A stretch of 64,000 nt of DNA from the NCBI GenBank assembly GCA_011053005.1, contig DRHW01000019.1, positions 1 to 64,000 of the forward strand. Direction: 5' to 3'. Shown in pieces: positions 7,536-17,744 of the stretch. The notes under the pieces are model-generated. The model made no database searches and was not told where the DNA came from. It was given only the letters and a program-made list of their open reading frames with translations. Source of the stretch: Methylophaga sp. GTDB lineage: Bacteria; Pseudomonadota; Gammaproteobacteria; Nitrosococcales; Methylophagaceae. Numbering within the stretch: the first letter of the stretch is position 1; each line of letters starts with the position of its first letter. A program made the translations under genes and the position numbers.

Positions 7536-9749
7536 ATGTTAAACAATAATAACATTGTTTCATTCGGCACACATCAAGGCAAAGGTGCGAAAGAACTGTC
7601 GTCTCAAAACAAAAAAATCATTGCGTCATGCCGAATTATTTTGACGAACTCACTACCTAAATGTTTTGTCTTTTTAGGTAATTTAGATGATACCTTATTC
7701 AAACTGGCTGATCAGGCTAAAAATAATTTAGAACAGTCAGAATACTTTAATGTTATGCGTCTGTTTCGCCTCCAAAAAGATAATCTACAAAATGAATTTA
7801 CCAAGCTTGTTCTGAATGATTTTGATCTTTTTTTCTCATCATCATCGGTGGATAGCCATAATTCAGAGTCATCACCTAACTTAGGTTTGGAACTCGCTCT
7901 TCTACAAGATGACGATCTTGAAGAAGATATCGCCATCACCCGAATTGCGACAAAAAGCAATGAAGTATTTGGTAATGAATTTACACAGCTTACCAGCCGT
8001 TTTGCACACTTAATCAATAGACCAGCCACGACTAAAAACCCATTAGCCGCTGAGCGTATTGCTGCCCATCTTAAAGAAGTCATCTCGCCTGTCACATCGA
8101 ATCTTGCTATAAAATTGCAGGCATATAAACAGTTCGAACAACAAGCTATCGGCGAGCTCAAAAATTTATGTTTGCAACTTAATGATGAACTGATTAAGCA
8201 CCAAATACTACCTAATTTAGCTCAACGTAAACCCTCACAAAAGCATTCAGCAACGTCACCAACATCGTCTATAGAAGAATCAAACTCTGGTACTTCAAAC
8301 TTGATATCCAATCAAGGTGAAGACGATCAAAATACTTCAGCGATGTTTGAGCAACTACGTGTTTCGCTCAACCGTAACGCTTCCTTAAACACTCAAAATG
8401 GTGGCAGTGGTTCGTTTAATATTGCCGACCAACAATCTATATTATCAGCCCTAACAGAACTACAGCAGATCCCAACTGCGCAAGTATCAATGTCTCAAAA
8501 TGGCCGCTATCAACTGCCTGAGTTACGTCAATTATTAGCGGGTAATTTACAAGCGGGATCCCAATCAGTTAGCCATATCGATGAAGATACGATCAATGTC
8601 ATTGATCTGCTTTTTGAGTTCATTTTAGAAGATAAAATCATTCCCGCACCAATGCGAGCGATGATCGCTCGTCTCCAAATTCCCATGTTAAAAGTGGCCA
8701 TCAGGGATAAAAAGTTTTTCAGTACTAAAAATCATCCAGCAAGACGTTTATTAAATAATTTAGCCAAAATATCGACAGGATGGAGTCAACAAAACAACAC
8801 ACAGCAAGACCTTATACAAACCAAAATAGAAGCCGTCATCACGACCATCTTGGCTGAGTTAGATACCGACATTAGTCTTTTTGAACAACTCAATCTCGAC
8901 CTAAAACAGTTTATTGATCAGCAAGGCCAAAACAGTACGGTCTCAGAACAACGCATTGTAAAAGCCAATGAAGGCCAAGAAAAATTAATTGCTGCCCAAC
9001 AACAAGTGGATAACGTTATCGAGACTCACCTCTCACAACATTCACATTTGCCCAAAGTGGTTATTTCACTGATTGATGATGGCTTAAAACATGTACTTAA
9101 ACTTCGATTATTGCAAAAAGGCATCGATAGTGCCGAATGGAAATATTCAGTGGCATTATTGGAACAATTGATTTGGAGTGTACAGCCAAAACCAGAACCA
9201 AGTGACCGCCAGCAATTATCACAAGCACTGCCTAAATTAATAGAAGAGTTGAAAGAAAATTTAAGCGGTGCATCGTTTAATCAGCCGAAAATAAAAGCTT
9301 ATTTCGAGGAGCTAAATGCTTGTCATGTGCAATGTTTGCAAGGGGATCAGCTTGAACCTGCGGTATTACAAACTATCGAACATCGCTCAAAAATGAGTAA
9401 TCCCGCCGAACCAGAGGCATTGCCAGAAATTGCTCTTGAAGAAAAAATACTATCCGATCAAGAAGCCATAGAAAAAGCAACAACACTCGAAATAGGCACA
9501 TGGTTAGAGTTTTTCGATGAAGAATCGCCTCGCCAAATAAAGTTTTCATGGCGCAGTAATTTAACGGGGCGCTGTTTATTTGTGAGTTATCACGGCTTAA
9601 AAGCGGCTGATCTTTCACTTGCTGAACTTGCAGGTTTGTTTCAACGTGGGCAAGCAAAGATTATCGATCAATTTGAACCCTTAATGGATCGTGCACTGAT
9701 TTCAATGATGGCCGCTATTAATCAACAACCGAACTCAACAGAAAAATAA
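7536..9749 (+). CDS. DUF1631-family protein
   Basis: A large protein of 737 residues (739 if read from the ATG at 7530). It resembles the DUF1631 family, sometimes mislabelled thymidine phosphorylase in databases. Family-like stretches are SALTELQQIP near residue 310, ELRQLLAG, DLLFEFILEDKIIPAPMRAMI near 360, and the C-terminal GTWLEFFDEESPRQIKFSWRS near 655, a region that in this family is PilZ-like. A low-complexity Ser/Asn/Thr linker occupies about 225-300. I prefer 7536 because AGAGA lies 8 nt before it but only 2 nt before 7530. No function is established. The neighbouring SDR starts 1 nt after it. Confidence 0.75.
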   Translation: MLNNNNIVSFGTHQGKGAKELSSQNKKIIASCRIILTNSLPKCFVFLGNLDDTLFKLADQAKNNLEQSEYFNVMRLFRLQKDNLQNEFTKLVLNDFDLFFSSSSVDSHNSESSPNLGLELALLQDDDLEEDIAITRIATKSNEVFGNEFTQLTSRFAHLINRPATTKNPLAAERIAAHLKEVISPVTSNLAIKLQAYKQFEQQAIGELKNLCLQLNDELIKHQILPNLAQRKPSQKHSATSPTSSIEESNSGTSNLISNQGEDDQNTSAMFEQLRVSLNRNASLNTQNGGSGSFNIADQQSILSALTELQQIPTAQVSMSQNGRYQLPELRQLLAGNLQAGSQSVSHIDEDTINVIDLLFEFILEDKIIPAPMRAMIARLQIPMLKVAIRDKKFFSTKNHPARRLLNNLAKISTGWSQQNNTQQDLIQTKIEAVITTILAELDTDISLFEQLNLDLKQFIDQQGQNSTVSEQRIVKANEGQEKLIAAQQQVDNVIETHLSQHSHLPKVVISLIDDGLKHVLKLRLLQKGIDSAEWKYSVALLEQLIWSVQPKPEPSDRQQLSQALPKLIEELKENLSGASFNQPKIKAYFEELNACHVQCLQGDQLEPAVLQTIEHRSKMSNPAEPEALPEIALEEKILSDQEAIEKATTLEIGTWLEFFDEESPRQIKFSWRSNLTGRCLFVSYHGLKAADLSLAELAGLFQRGQAKIIDQFEPLMDRALISMMAAINQQPNSTEK

Positions 9750-9750
9750 T

Positions 9751-10620
9751 ATGGTTAAATCGTCGGTCAAGCGGGGCGCTCAGCCTAATATTCTAATTAC
9801 GGGCTGTTCTACAGGCATTGGTTTTTGCGCCGCAAAGGTTTTACATCAACGCGGCTACAATGTGATCGCAACTGTTAGAAATACTGATGACGCGCGCCTC
9901 CTACAACAACTTGGCGTTATCACCACCCTACTTGAACTTAATGATAGCCAGTCCATCAACGATGCCGTTCAATTTACCCTTGACCACTTTAATGGCCAAA
10001 TAGATGCACTATTTAATAATGCTTCCTACGGACAAGCCGGTGCAGTTGAAGACTTAAGTCGCGCAGTGTTGCGAGAGCAATTTGAGACCAATGTCTTTGG
10101 CGCCCAAGAATTGACCAATTTAATTATTACTCAAATGCGCAAACAAGGTCACGGCCGCATTATCTATAATAGTTCTGTACTGGGGCTGGTCGCGATGGCT
10201 TATCGGGGCGCATACAATGCGAGTAAATATGCCATTGAAGGTTTAGTAGATACCTTACGATTAGAACTGTATGACACTGATATTCATATTAGTTTGATTG
10301 AACCCGGCCCGATTATTAGCAAGTTCAGAACTACCGCATTTAAAAAATACCAGCAGAATATTGATAAAGAAAATAGTGCTCACAAAGCGACCTATCATGC
10401 GATGGAGCAACGTCTCACCAAACAAGGACCGGCAGCACCGTTCACCCTGCCACCAGAAGCGGTCGTCACCAAACTTATCCATGCGCTTGAGAGTAAACGG
10501 CCTAAAATCCGCTATTACGTGACCTTTCCTACTTATTTATTTGCCACACTAAAACGCGTGTTGCCACATCGTTGTTTAGATTGGCTACTGATTAAAATAG
10601 CCGCCGCTGAAAATAAATAA
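9751..10620 (+). CDS. Short-chain dehydrogenase/reductase (classical SDR)
   Basis: A 289-residue Rossmann-fold oxidoreductase of unknown substrate. The cofactor motif TGCSTGIG is at 17-24, NNAS near 90, a Ser in the IIYNSS segment near 142, and the catalytic Y155-x3-K159 in YNASKYAIEG. The TGxxxGIG motif and the basic residue in VRN after the second strand fit NADP(H) preference, an inference. The long C-terminal tail with FATLKRVLPHRCLDWLL resembles SDRs annotated as acting on lipid or steroid-like substrates. The start is one base after the DUF1631 stop, so the two are probably co-transcribed. Confidence 0.88.
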   Translation: MVKSSVKRGAQPNILITGCSTGIGFCAAKVLHQRGYNVIATVRNTDDARLLQQLGVITTLLELNDSQSINDAVQFTLDHFNGQIDALFNNASYGQAGAVEDLSRAVLREQFETNVFGAQELTNLIITQMRKQGHGRIIYNSSVLGLVAMAYRGAYNASKYAIEGLVDTLRLELYDTDIHISLIEPGPIISKFRTTAFKKYQQNIDKENSAHKATYHAMEQRLTKQGPAAPFTLPPEAVVTKLIHALESKRPKIRYYVTFPTYLFATLKRVLPHRCLDWLLIKIAAAENK

Positions 10621-10720
10621 TAACTATAAAACCTAATACTAGAGAAAATTATTTAATGATTAGTGCTAGCTAATAAATTTATTTTCTATATAAATCAAAC
10701 AATTAAACTCATCTATATGT

Positions 10721-11629
10721 TCACTTTTTTTCGTATAAGAAATCGATAAAGTGCTTCGCCAATGGTGATAGTGGTCGCTCACGAATATGTAACAACGATA
10801 AAGGACGCGTATATTGCTCAGCCTTTGCCAAAGAAAGAGCCTGAATTCGTTGTAAATCAATCAAGTCTTTCACCACAATAGTTGGCAGCATAGCCACGCC
10901 AGCACCACCGACCACAGCACGCGCGATGCCTTCATTACTACCTATTTCTATCGTTTTTTTTGGATGAATACGACTGGCATGTAACAGTTGATCCGTCACT
11001 TCTCTCGTGCCCGATCCTATCTCACGCATCACCCAAACCTGCTCATTTAAGTCGTCATCGCTTATCTTTTTTTTCTTTGTTATGAGCGACTCATTGGGCG
11101 CAACAACCGATAAAGGATCATCTTGCCATTTCTGAGAAATAATCTGTGGTTCACTGACACTGCCCTCCACTAAAGCAATATCAAGCTCACAATCAATCAG
11201 TAATTGGCTAATATAACGGGTATTGCCGACAACAAGCTGCACATCAACCAATGGATGCTGCTGTAGAAAATCTGCAATATAAGGCGGTAAATTGTATCCG
11301 CCAACGGTGGTACTTGCGCCAACCACCAAACGACCTCGTTTTAAGTTTTTTCGTGCTTCGAGATCTTCCATTGCTGCACGTTCTAAGGCGAATATTCCAC
11401 GAGCATGTTCACGAAGCGCTTGCCCGTTATCTGTTAGACGAACGCCTTTTTCAGTCTGAGTTGCACGCCGCACACGATCAATTAATGGCAAACCTAATTG
11501 ATGCTCTAACTCCCGAACACCTTTTGAAACTGCTGGTTGGCTGATAAAAAGTGCCTCAGCTGCACGAGAAAAGTTTTGATTTTCTGTCACTGCATAAAAA
11601 ATTCGTAATAGATGTAGATTTATTTTCAT
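10721..11629 (-). CDS. LysR-family regulator, YeiE-like
   Basis: A 302-residue LysR-type regulator: winged HTH at 1-60 (FSRAAEALFISQPAVSKGVRELE) and a substrate-binding domain at about 90-295 (GRLVVGASTTVGGYNLPP, REIGSGTREV, GSNEGIARAV). The E. coli counterpart by recollection is YeiE, which also neighbours yeiH, so it probably controls the divergent transporter gene; sulfite sensing has been reported for YeiE. No Shine-Dalgarno is visible. Instead a perfect 15-bp palindrome overlaps the start codon (11628-11642), suggesting autoregulation. Confidence 0.88.
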   Translation of the reverse strand: MKINLHLLRIFYAVTENQNFSRAAEALFISQPAVSKGVRELEHQLGLPLIDRVRRATQTEKGVRLTDNGQALREHARGIFALERAAMEDLEARKNLKRGRLVVGASTTVGGYNLPPYIADFLQQHPLVDVQLVVGNTRYISQLLIDCELDIALVEGSVSEPQIISQKWQDDPLSVVAPNESLITKKKKISDDDLNEQVWVMREIGSGTREVTDQLLHASRIHPKKTIEIGSNEGIARAVVGGAGVAMLPTIVVKDLIDLQRIQALSLAKAEQYTRPLSLLHIRERPLSPLAKHFIDFLYEKK

Positions 11630-11642
11630 AACTAATAGTTAT
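11628..11642. promoter_or_regulatory. T-N11-A palindrome at the LysR start codon
   Basis: ATAACTA-A-TAGTTAT is a perfect 15-bp palindrome whose inner bases fit the LysR recognition rule T-N11-A (T at 11629, A at 11641). It overlaps the first two bases of the regulator's ATG and covers the place where an SD would be. It is a candidate autoregulatory site. Confidence 0.5.
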
Positions 11643-11675
11643 AGATTGTTAATTAATATGTATTGGAGTCATTCT

Positions 11676-11700
11676 ATTGATTCCATTAACCTTAATCAAT
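11676..11700. promoter_or_regulatory. Inverted repeat in the yeiE-like/yeiH intergenic region
   Basis: ATTGAT and ATCAAT are separated by 13 bp midway between the two divergent genes. It is a possible second LysR-type binding element for activation of yeiH. The evidence is symmetry and position only. Confidence 0.3.
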
Positions 11701-11736
11701 ATTAGAGTTAAATGATTAATTAATGGAGTTATTGAT

Positions 11737-12798
11737 ATGCTAACAACGCTATTTTTAAAAAGAGATTCAACCATGCAGAGTCTTGATATTAAATCGTGGG
11801 GCTTCGGGTTATTACTATCCGCGATTATCGCGTTTTTTGCCATCTGGACAAGTCAGCTTAATTCAATACATCAGCTTGGTATTTCAGCTTTAACCATTGC
11901 GATTGCTTGCGGTATTTTGGTGGGCAATACTGTCTTTCCCGCTATATCTGAACATTGTGCGGTTGGCGTCGATTTTTCAAAAAACCAATTATTGCGTTTA
12001 GGCATTATCTTATTTGGCTTTAACGTTTCATTTCAACAAATTTCAGAAGTCGGCTGGCACGGCTTGGCAATTGCTATAACAATTGTTAGTTCAACGCTTT
12101 TTCTTGGCTATCAAATAGGTACAAGATTATTCAAACTTGATCGTCAAACATCTATTTTAATCGGCGCGGGCAGCGCTATTTGTGGTGCGGCGGCAATTAT
12201 TGCAACTGAACCTGTGATTCGTGCACAAGCACATAAAGTCACCATTGCGATTGCCACGGTGGTTATTTTTGGCACACTTTCCATGTTGATATATCCGCTT
12301 TTATATCCTTATCTTGGGCTGACAGAACACAGTTATGGCGTATTTGCAGGCTCGACGATTCATGAAGTCGCCCAAGTTGTGGCAGCAGGTCATAGTGTAA
12401 GTGATGTTGCAGAATCAACGGCGGTGATAGAAAAAATGCTACGCGTTATGTTGCTCGCGCCTTTTCTACTCGCCTTATCTTTTATTGAACAACGCAGAAC
12501 CACGCAGTTAGATTCAACCAAAAAACGGACAATTACTATTCCGTGGTTTGCCTTTTTATTTATTCTCGCTAGCGGTATTAATTCTTTAAATATTATTCCG
12601 CCAATGTTGACAGAAAAGCTGATTCAGCTTGATACCATTTTACTCACAATGGCGATGGCGGCATTAGGATTACGTACACATATTGGCGCTGTTCGTCAGG
12701 CAGGGATCAAACCACTGTTGTTGGCAGCAAGTCTATTTAGTTTTCTATTGGTCGGAGGTTTATATCTTAATAAAGGGTTTAACGAGTTATTCGCTTAA
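11737..12798 (+). CDS. yeiH: YeiH/YadS-type putative sulfate exporter (UPF0324)
   Basis: A 353-residue inner membrane protein with about ten transmembrane segments, close to E. coli YeiH throughout: GILVGNTVFP, LLRLGIILFGFNVSF, GAGSAICGAAAIIATEPVI, STIHEVAQVVAAGHSVSD and TILLTMAMAALGLRTHIGA. The family is predicted to move small anions, with sulfate/sulfite proposed; the substrate is not proven. GGAG lies 8 nt before the ATG at 11737. An alternative start at 11773 (MQSLDIKSW) would match the usual length slightly better. It is divergent from the YeiE-like regulator. A strong hairpin follows the stop. Confidence 0.88.
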   Translation: MLTTLFLKRDSTMQSLDIKSWGFGLLLSAIIAFFAIWTSQLNSIHQLGISALTIAIACGILVGNTVFPAISEHCAVGVDFSKNQLLRLGIILFGFNVSFQQISEVGWHGLAIAITIVSSTLFLGYQIGTRLFKLDRQTSILIGAGSAICGAAAIIATEPVIRAQAHKVTIAIATVVIFGTLSMLIYPLLYPYLGLTEHSYGVFAGSTIHEVAQVVAAGHSVSDVAESTAVIEKMLRVMLLAPFLLALSFIEQRRTTQLDSTKKRTITIPWFAFLFILASGINSLNIIPPMLTEKLIQLDTILLTMAMAALGLRTHIGAVRQAGIKPLLLAASLFSFLLVGGLYLNKGFNELFA

Positions 12799-12806
12799 AT
12801 CTAAAT

Positions 12807-12847
12807 AAATAAGCGTGGTTATCAACAATCAATAACCACGCTTATTT
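12807..12847. terminator. Bidirectional terminator between yeiH and clpB
   Basis: A 16-bp perfect stem (12807-12822 pairing with 12832-12847) around a 9-nt loop, with A-rich sequence on the left arm and a T-run on the right. It sits between two convergent genes and can terminate both. Confidence 0.85.
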
Positions 12848-12861
12848 TTAGTTCGTTTAAA

Positions 12862-15435
12862 TTAATTATTAAAGGTCAACGCATCGTCGCTGACATCAAC
12901 TTTAATCGTATCGCCACCTTTGAACCGTCCTGATAACAGATCATGTGCCAAGTGATTTTCAATTTGTTGTTGAATCACCCGTTTAAGCGGTCTTGCACCA
13001 TAAACAGGATCAAAACCCGCTTCTGCAATCAAATCTAAGGCTTTATCACTCACCTCTAAGGCCATATCACGATCCGCTAAACGCTGACGCAAATGTTCTA
13101 ATTGAATATCAGCAATCGCATGAATTTGGTCACGCTGTAATGGATGAAACACCACCACATCATCAACACGATTTATAAATTCAGGGCGGAAATGTTGACC
13201 AACAATTTCCATCACCGCCGCTTTCATCTTCTCGTAATCATCTTCGCTCGCCATTTCTTGGATCACATTTGAACCCAAGTTAGACGTCATCACGATAACC
13301 GTATTGCGAAAATCAACCGTACGGCCTTGGCCATCCGTTAAACGTCCATCATCCAACACTTGTAACAAGATATTGAATACATCAGGATGCGCTTTTTCGA
13401 CTTCATCCAACAAAATAACTGAATATGGTTTACGACGTACTGCCTCAGTCAAATAACCGCCTTCTTCATAACCGACGTAACCTGGCGGTGCACCAACTAA
13501 TCTCGCTACCGAATGTTTTTCCATGAATTCGGACATATCGATCCGAACCATCGCATCTTCGGTATCAAATAAGAAGGTCGCTAATGACTTACACAACTCA
13601 GTTTTACCGACACCTGTTGGCCCTAAAAATAAGAACGAACCATTCGGGCGATTAGGATCAGATAATCCAGCACGACTACGACGAATCGCATTAGCCACCG
13701 CAGTTACCGCTTCATCTTGACCGATAACGCGCTCATGCAAAGCATCATCCATTTTCAACAATTTATCGCGTTCACCTTCCAACATTTTAGAGACTGGAAT
13801 GCCCGTCCATTTAGAAACCACTTCGGCAATTTCTTCTTCGCCCACTTCGTTGCGTAATAATTGAAAGTCTTTTGTTTCTGCTTGAGCCGCCAGCGTAAGT
13901 TGTTTTTCTAACTCAGGAATTTTGCCATATTGCAGTTCTGACATTTTGGCATAATCACTGTTACGCGTTGCCATCTCAAGTTCCATCCGTGCTTTTTCAA
14001 GCCCTTCTTTAATATGTTGGCTACCATGCAATGTGGCTTTTTCAGACTTCCAGATTTCTTCTAAATCCGCATATTCTCGGCCGAGTTTGTCCATCTCCGT
14101 TTCAAGCGTGTCTAAACGTTTTTTCGATGCATCATCTGATTCTTTTTTAAGGGCAACACGTTCAATTTTCAACTGAATTAAACGGCGTTCCATTCGATCT
14201 AATGACTCAGGTTTCGAATCAATTTCCATCCGAATTCGACTCGCCGCTTCATCAATCAAATCAATCGCTTTATCCGGCAACATACGATCAGTAATGTAAC
14301 GATGCGATAAGGTCGCCGCCGCCACAATCGCAGGATCAGTAATGTTAACGCCATGATGTACTTCATAACGTTCACTTAAACCACGCAAAATCGCAATGGT
14401 ATCTTCAACCGAAGGTTCACCCACTTGGACTTTTTGAAAACGTCGTTCTAAGGCCGCATCTTTTTCAACATACTTGCGATACTCATCTAACGTGGTCGCG
14501 CCAATACAATGTAATTCGCCGCGTGCAAGCGCCGGTTTCAACATATTACCTGCGTCCATCGCACCTTCGGCTTTACCAGCGCCAACCATCGTGTGGATTT
14601 CGTCGATAAATAAAATGATCTGACCTTCTTGTTTCGAAAGATCTTTTAATACCGCTTTCAGGCGCTCTTCAAACTCTCCACGGAATTTTGCACCGGCAAT
14701 CAACGCGCCCATATCTAACGATAAAACACGTTTATTTCGCATGCCTTCAGGCACTTCACCATTAATAATACGTTGGGCTAAACCTTCAACAATCGCCGTT
14801 TTACCCACGCCCGGTTCACCAATCAATACAGGATTATTTTTAGTGCGACGTTGCAATACTTGAATTGTTCGACGAATTTCATCATCACGACCAATCACTG
14901 GATCAAGCTTGCCATTCTCAGCAAGTGCCGTCAGATCAATCGTATATTTTTCCAATGCTTGGCGTTGTTCTTCGGCATTTTGATCGGTGACTTTATCGCC
15001 GCCTCGTATTTTTTCTATTGTCGCTTCTAATACTGATTTATTGCCGCCAAATTGACGCAACACATCGCCTGCCTTATTTTTATCTTCCACCACCGCTAAT
15101 ACAAATAATTCACTTGATACATATTGATCTTGGCGCTTTTGAGCGAGCTTATCGGTTTGATTGAGTAAGCGGTTTAAATCCTGTGATACATGAATATCGC
15201 CACTACCGCCTTCAACATGCGCCATACGTGTTAATTGATTTTCTAACTCCGCTTGGTAGGCCGTAATGTTGACGCCACTTTGTGCCAACAGAGGTCTTAC
15301 CGTGCCACCTTGTTGCTGTAACAAGGCCAACATCAAATGCGCAGGCTCAATAAACTGATGCTCCTTACCCACCGCCATGCTCTGCGCCGCGGCGACCGCT
15401 TCTTGAAATTTGCTGGTTAATTTATCGATTTGCAT
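12862..15435 (-). CDS. clpB: Disaggregase ClpB (Hsp104/ClpB AAA+ chaperone)
   Basis: A full-length 857-residue ClpB, which rescues aggregated proteins with DnaK by threading them through a hexameric pore in the cytoplasm. The N-domain covers 1-150; the first AAA+ module carries GEPGVGKT near 205 and [13 protein letters not shown]. The coiled-coil M-domain lies at about 410-520. The second AAA+ module has [10 protein letters not shown] near 605 and [15 protein letters not shown]; the C-terminal [21 protein letters not shown] is characteristic. Good RBS AAGGTGG 4 nt from the ATG. A sigma-32 promoter lies upstream (15471-15499), and a strong hairpin ends the transcript. Confidence 0.97.
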   Translation of the reverse strand: MQIDKLTSKFQEAVAAAQSMAVGKEHQFIEPAHLMLALLQQQGGTVRPLLAQSGVNITAYQAELENQLTRMAHVEGGSGDIHVSQDLNRLLNQTDKLAQKRQDQYVSSELFVLAVVEDKNKAGDVLRQFGGNKSVLEATIEKIRGGDKVTDQNAEEQRQALEKYTIDLTALAENGKLDPVIGRDDEIRRTIQVLQRRTKNNPVLIGEPGVGKTAIVEGLAQRIINGEVPEGMRNKRVLSLDMGALIAGAKFRGEFEERLKAVLKDLSKQEGQIILFIDEIHTMVGAGKAEGAMDAGNMLKPALARGELHCIGATTLDEYRKYVEKDAALERRFQKVQVGEPSVEDTIAILRGLSERYEVHHGVNITDPAIVAAATLSHRYITDRMLPDKAIDLIDEAASRIRMEIDSKPESLDRMERRLIQLKIERVALKKESDDASKKRLDTLETEMDKLGREYADLEEIWKSEKATLHGSQHIKEGLEKARMELEMATRNSDYAKMSELQYGKIPELEKQLTLAAQAETKDFQLLRNEVGEEEIAEVVSKWTGIPVSKMLEGERDKLLKMDDALHERVIGQDEAVTAVANAIRRSRAGLSDPNRPNGSFLFLGPTGVGKTELCKSLATFLFDTEDAMVRIDMSEFMEKHSVARLVGAPPGYVGYEEGGYLTEAVRRKPYSVILLDEVEKAHPDVFNILLQVLDDGRLTDGQGRTVDFRNTVIVMTSNLGSNVIQEMASEDDYEKMKAAVMEIVGQHFRPEFINRVDDVVVFHPLQRDQIHAIADIQLEHLRQRLADRDMALEVSDKALDLIAEAGFDPVYGARPLKRVIQQQIENHLAHDLLSGRFKGGDTIKVDVSDDALTFNN

Positions 15436-15470
15436 AATGCCACCTTAGGTTTGTTTTTTTGTTGCTAACT

Positions 15471-15499
15471 AGATGGGGGAAGCTAAGAATAAATACAAG
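15471..15499 (-). promoter_or_regulatory. Heat-shock (sigma-32) promoter of clpB
   Basis: On the minus strand, -35 CTTGTAT (15499-15493) and -10 CCCCATCT (15478-15471) are separated by 14 bp and lie 36 bp before the clpB start codon. The -10 matches the sigma-32 consensus CCCCATNT at every defined base; the -35 matches the CTTG core. Confidence 0.8.
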
Positions 15500-15625
15500 T
15501 AGTCTTACAAAAACTAAGTTAATTACAGCTGGTGTTATACACATCTAAACTCAATACGCAGTATTTGATTCGGCATTGGGTGAAAGCATCCCTACAGCCA
15601 TAAATATGGCAATAATTATAGTTTT

Positions 15626-16225
15626 TCATTTTCTCTTATTTTTCTCAGGCAAAACATCTTGTATCGCTTCAAGATTTTTCCAATCAGGTATTGGAGCAGA
15701 TATTCCTTTTTCTGGTGTAAACATGGATTCCTCTATTTTTTTATAATGATGAATATATCTAGGACAGTTGATAAACATCTGGTCAATCGTTACTCGAATT
15801 ATCAGTTGAGCCCCTGCAAATTCACTTAAAAGTTCATCCTCTTCATAAACATGAGCGATGCCATGCAGTCTAAGTCTTTGTGGGTTTTCAAAATCAATAA
15901 AAAGCATACCCACTTTATGACTAAGACTCATGTTACCGATAGATAAAAACATGCCGTTGCCATCATAGTCAGGAAAAGCAATGGTGTGCTCATCAATAAC
16001 CCGAACAAATCCAACAGGGCCACCTTTGTAAGAACATGTCGGCCAACCTTCATTATTTGTTGTAGAAAGAAAAAACATATCTCTGCTTTCAATAAACGTC
16101 TTTTCTTCTTCGGTCACCTTATTATGATAAATAAGTTCAACTTGTCTCTGTGCAAGTTTTTCCGTTCCAAATGACTCCTGCCATTTTTTTGAACCTGCGT
16201 GATAAGGATCGTTTATATCGGTCAT
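15626..16225 (-). CDS. Pyridoxamine 5'-phosphate oxidase-like flavin-binding protein
   Basis: A 199-residue protein of the PNPOx-like split-barrel superfamily that binds FMN or F420-type cofactors. The conserved core covers FLSTTNNEGWPTCSYKGG near residue 54, FPDYDGNGMFLSIGNM near 88, VGMLFIDFENPQRLRLHG, and the C-terminal CPRYIHHY. It is not PdxH itself, which has a different C-terminal signature; substrates in this subgroup are unknown. The next gene upstream on the strand is the symporter (40-nt gap), so it may belong to that transcription unit. Confidence 0.85.
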   Translation of the reverse strand: MTDINDPYHAGSKKWQESFGTEKLAQRQVELIYHNKVTEEEKTFIESRDMFFLSTTNNEGWPTCSYKGGPVGFVRVIDEHTIAFPDYDGNGMFLSIGNMSLSHKVGMLFIDFENPQRLRLHGIAHVYEEDELLSEFAGAQLIIRVTIDQMFINCPRYIHHYKKIEESMFTPEKGISAPIPDWKNLEAIQDVLPEKNKRK

Positions 16226-16265
16226 AATCTTGTTCCTAAAATAATGCTTCTAAAATAGATTCAGC

Positions 16266-17744
16266 TCAACCTTTGTTTGGTTTAGCATGCACAAGATTAA
16301 ATAACGTATCTAAGCGTTGATTTTCTTTTGCATCATTAGGAAGAAGATAAGCAAATAGAACATAAATACTCATGTTTACGACAAGAGCGAGTGTTCCTGA
16401 TGTCAGCCCATAAGCCCAAGGAAGCGATTCAGGAAAATTGAACTCTAAAAACACAGCTGTAATAAAACCAACGGTCATCCCGACTATTGCACCTTGTTTA
16501 TTACCTTTTTTCCAGAATAATCCCATAAATTGCGGTACTGCAATTTGAATGATGCCTTGATATGCCATTACTGCCAGAGCAAATAAAGCAGGCAATGTCA
16601 TCGTGGCTAACCATGCTGAAATGATGGTAATAATCACCATGCCAACCTTAGCAATAATAATAAGTTGTTTAGGATCCAGCTTGAGATAATTACCGATTAA
16701 ATCATTAGCAATTTGAGCACCATAGGCTTGGATATTGCCATCGGTATGCCCCATCGTTGCAGCCAAAACGATAACACCGGCCAAACCTAATAATAGAGGA
16801 CCACCGGCTTGATTGGTGACGATAAACCACACATCTTCAGCATGACCCTCAACCGAAGATAATCCTGATGCATACATACCAAATAGTAGCAGTGACACGC
16901 AGAATATAAGTGATAAAGGCATAGCGATGGCGGCTGATTTTTTCAGTGTTTTAACGCCATCAGCGGTGAATAATCTCACAAAGATATAAGGCCAACACCA
17001 ACCACCTATAGCGCCAGTCAGTACCAAACTGAACAGCCATAAAGGACCTTGTTCAGAACCTATACTGGGAATGGTGAACATACCGCTATCCATCGTGTTC
17101 AGTGTGATGTCTTGCGTAGTCATCATCCACATAATCAACCCAATTAGGATGAGGCTACCGCCAATATAAGCGACTATGCCTTGAAACATATCCGAGATAA
17201 TCACACCACGCATACCTAATCTAACGGTCCAAAACTGGCGGATCACAATAACAAATACGCCCAACAATACCGCCATCGAAAAAGAAAGTTTGCCAAAAGA
17301 TAAATGCACAAACATCACGCCTAACGCTTGCATCCCTAAAATTAACCATGGTATTCCCGATAAAATACCAATCACCGCAGTAACCGTTCTAATATGCCGT
17401 GAGTTGTAACGTAAAGCTAATAAATCCGGCTGCGTTTTTAAATCAAATGCTTTACCCCAAACCCAGACTGGTTTTGCCATCACATACATCAAAACAACTG
17501 TGAGCAGACTATAAGTAAGTACATAAAAGGAAATCACGCCGCTGGCTGCGGCCAGACCTGCAAATGCCGTGAACATGGCGCCGGGATACCATGTATTTAA
17601 AAAGGACATCGCTTGATATTTAGCGCCAAATGAACGGCCTGCTACCGCGTATTCGGTGAAGGAATCATTAGTCTGCTTAACTTTATGAAGAATAAAGATT
17701 ATTACTGCAAAAAATACAGCCACTAAACCAAAAGTAATGATCAT
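16266..17744 (-). CDS. Sodium:solute symporter (SSS family)
   Basis: A 492-residue secondary transporter with about 13 hydrophobic segments and typical SSS features: FTEYAVAGRSFG near residue 30, the TM1 unwound region MSFLNTWYPGAMFTAFAG near 46, and AATMGHTDGNIQAYGAQI near 330, corresponding to the Na+-site helix. The substrate is not predictable; this branch moves organic acids or similar solutes. It overlaps the DUF3311 gene by 4 nt (ATGA), a pairing seen in other bacteria, where the small protein is thought to assist the symporter. Confidence 0.88.
   Translation of the reverse strand: MIITFGLVAVFFAVIIFILHKVKQTNDSFTEYAVAGRSFGAKYQAMSFLNTWYPGAMFTAFAGLAAASGVISFYVLTYSLLTVVLMYVMAKPVWVWGKAFDLKTQPDLLALRYNSRHIRTVTAVIGILSGIPWLILGMQALGVMFVHLSFGKLSFSMAVLLGVFVIVIRQFWTVRLGMRGVIISDMFQGIVAYIGGSLILIGLIMWMMTTQDITLNTMDSGMFTIPSIGSEQGPLWLFSLVLTGAIGGWCWPYIFVRLFTADGVKTLKKSAAIAMPLSLIFCVSLLLFGMYASGLSSVEGHAEDVWFIVTNQAGGPLLLGLAGVIVLAATMGHTDGNIQAYGAQIANDLIGNYLKLDPKQLIIIAKVGMVIITIISAWLATMTLPALFALAVMAYQGIIQIAVPQFMGLFWKKGNKQGAIVGMTVGFITAVFLEFNFPESLPWAYGLTSGTLALVVNMSIYVLFAYLLPNDAKENQRLDTLFNLVHAKPNKG

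Noticed and set aside
7712-8161. A 149-codon antisense frame in the DUF1631 gene
   Set aside because: Its Ser/Arg/Lys-rich, cysteine-laden translation is typical of an antisense shadow of AT-rich coding DNA.
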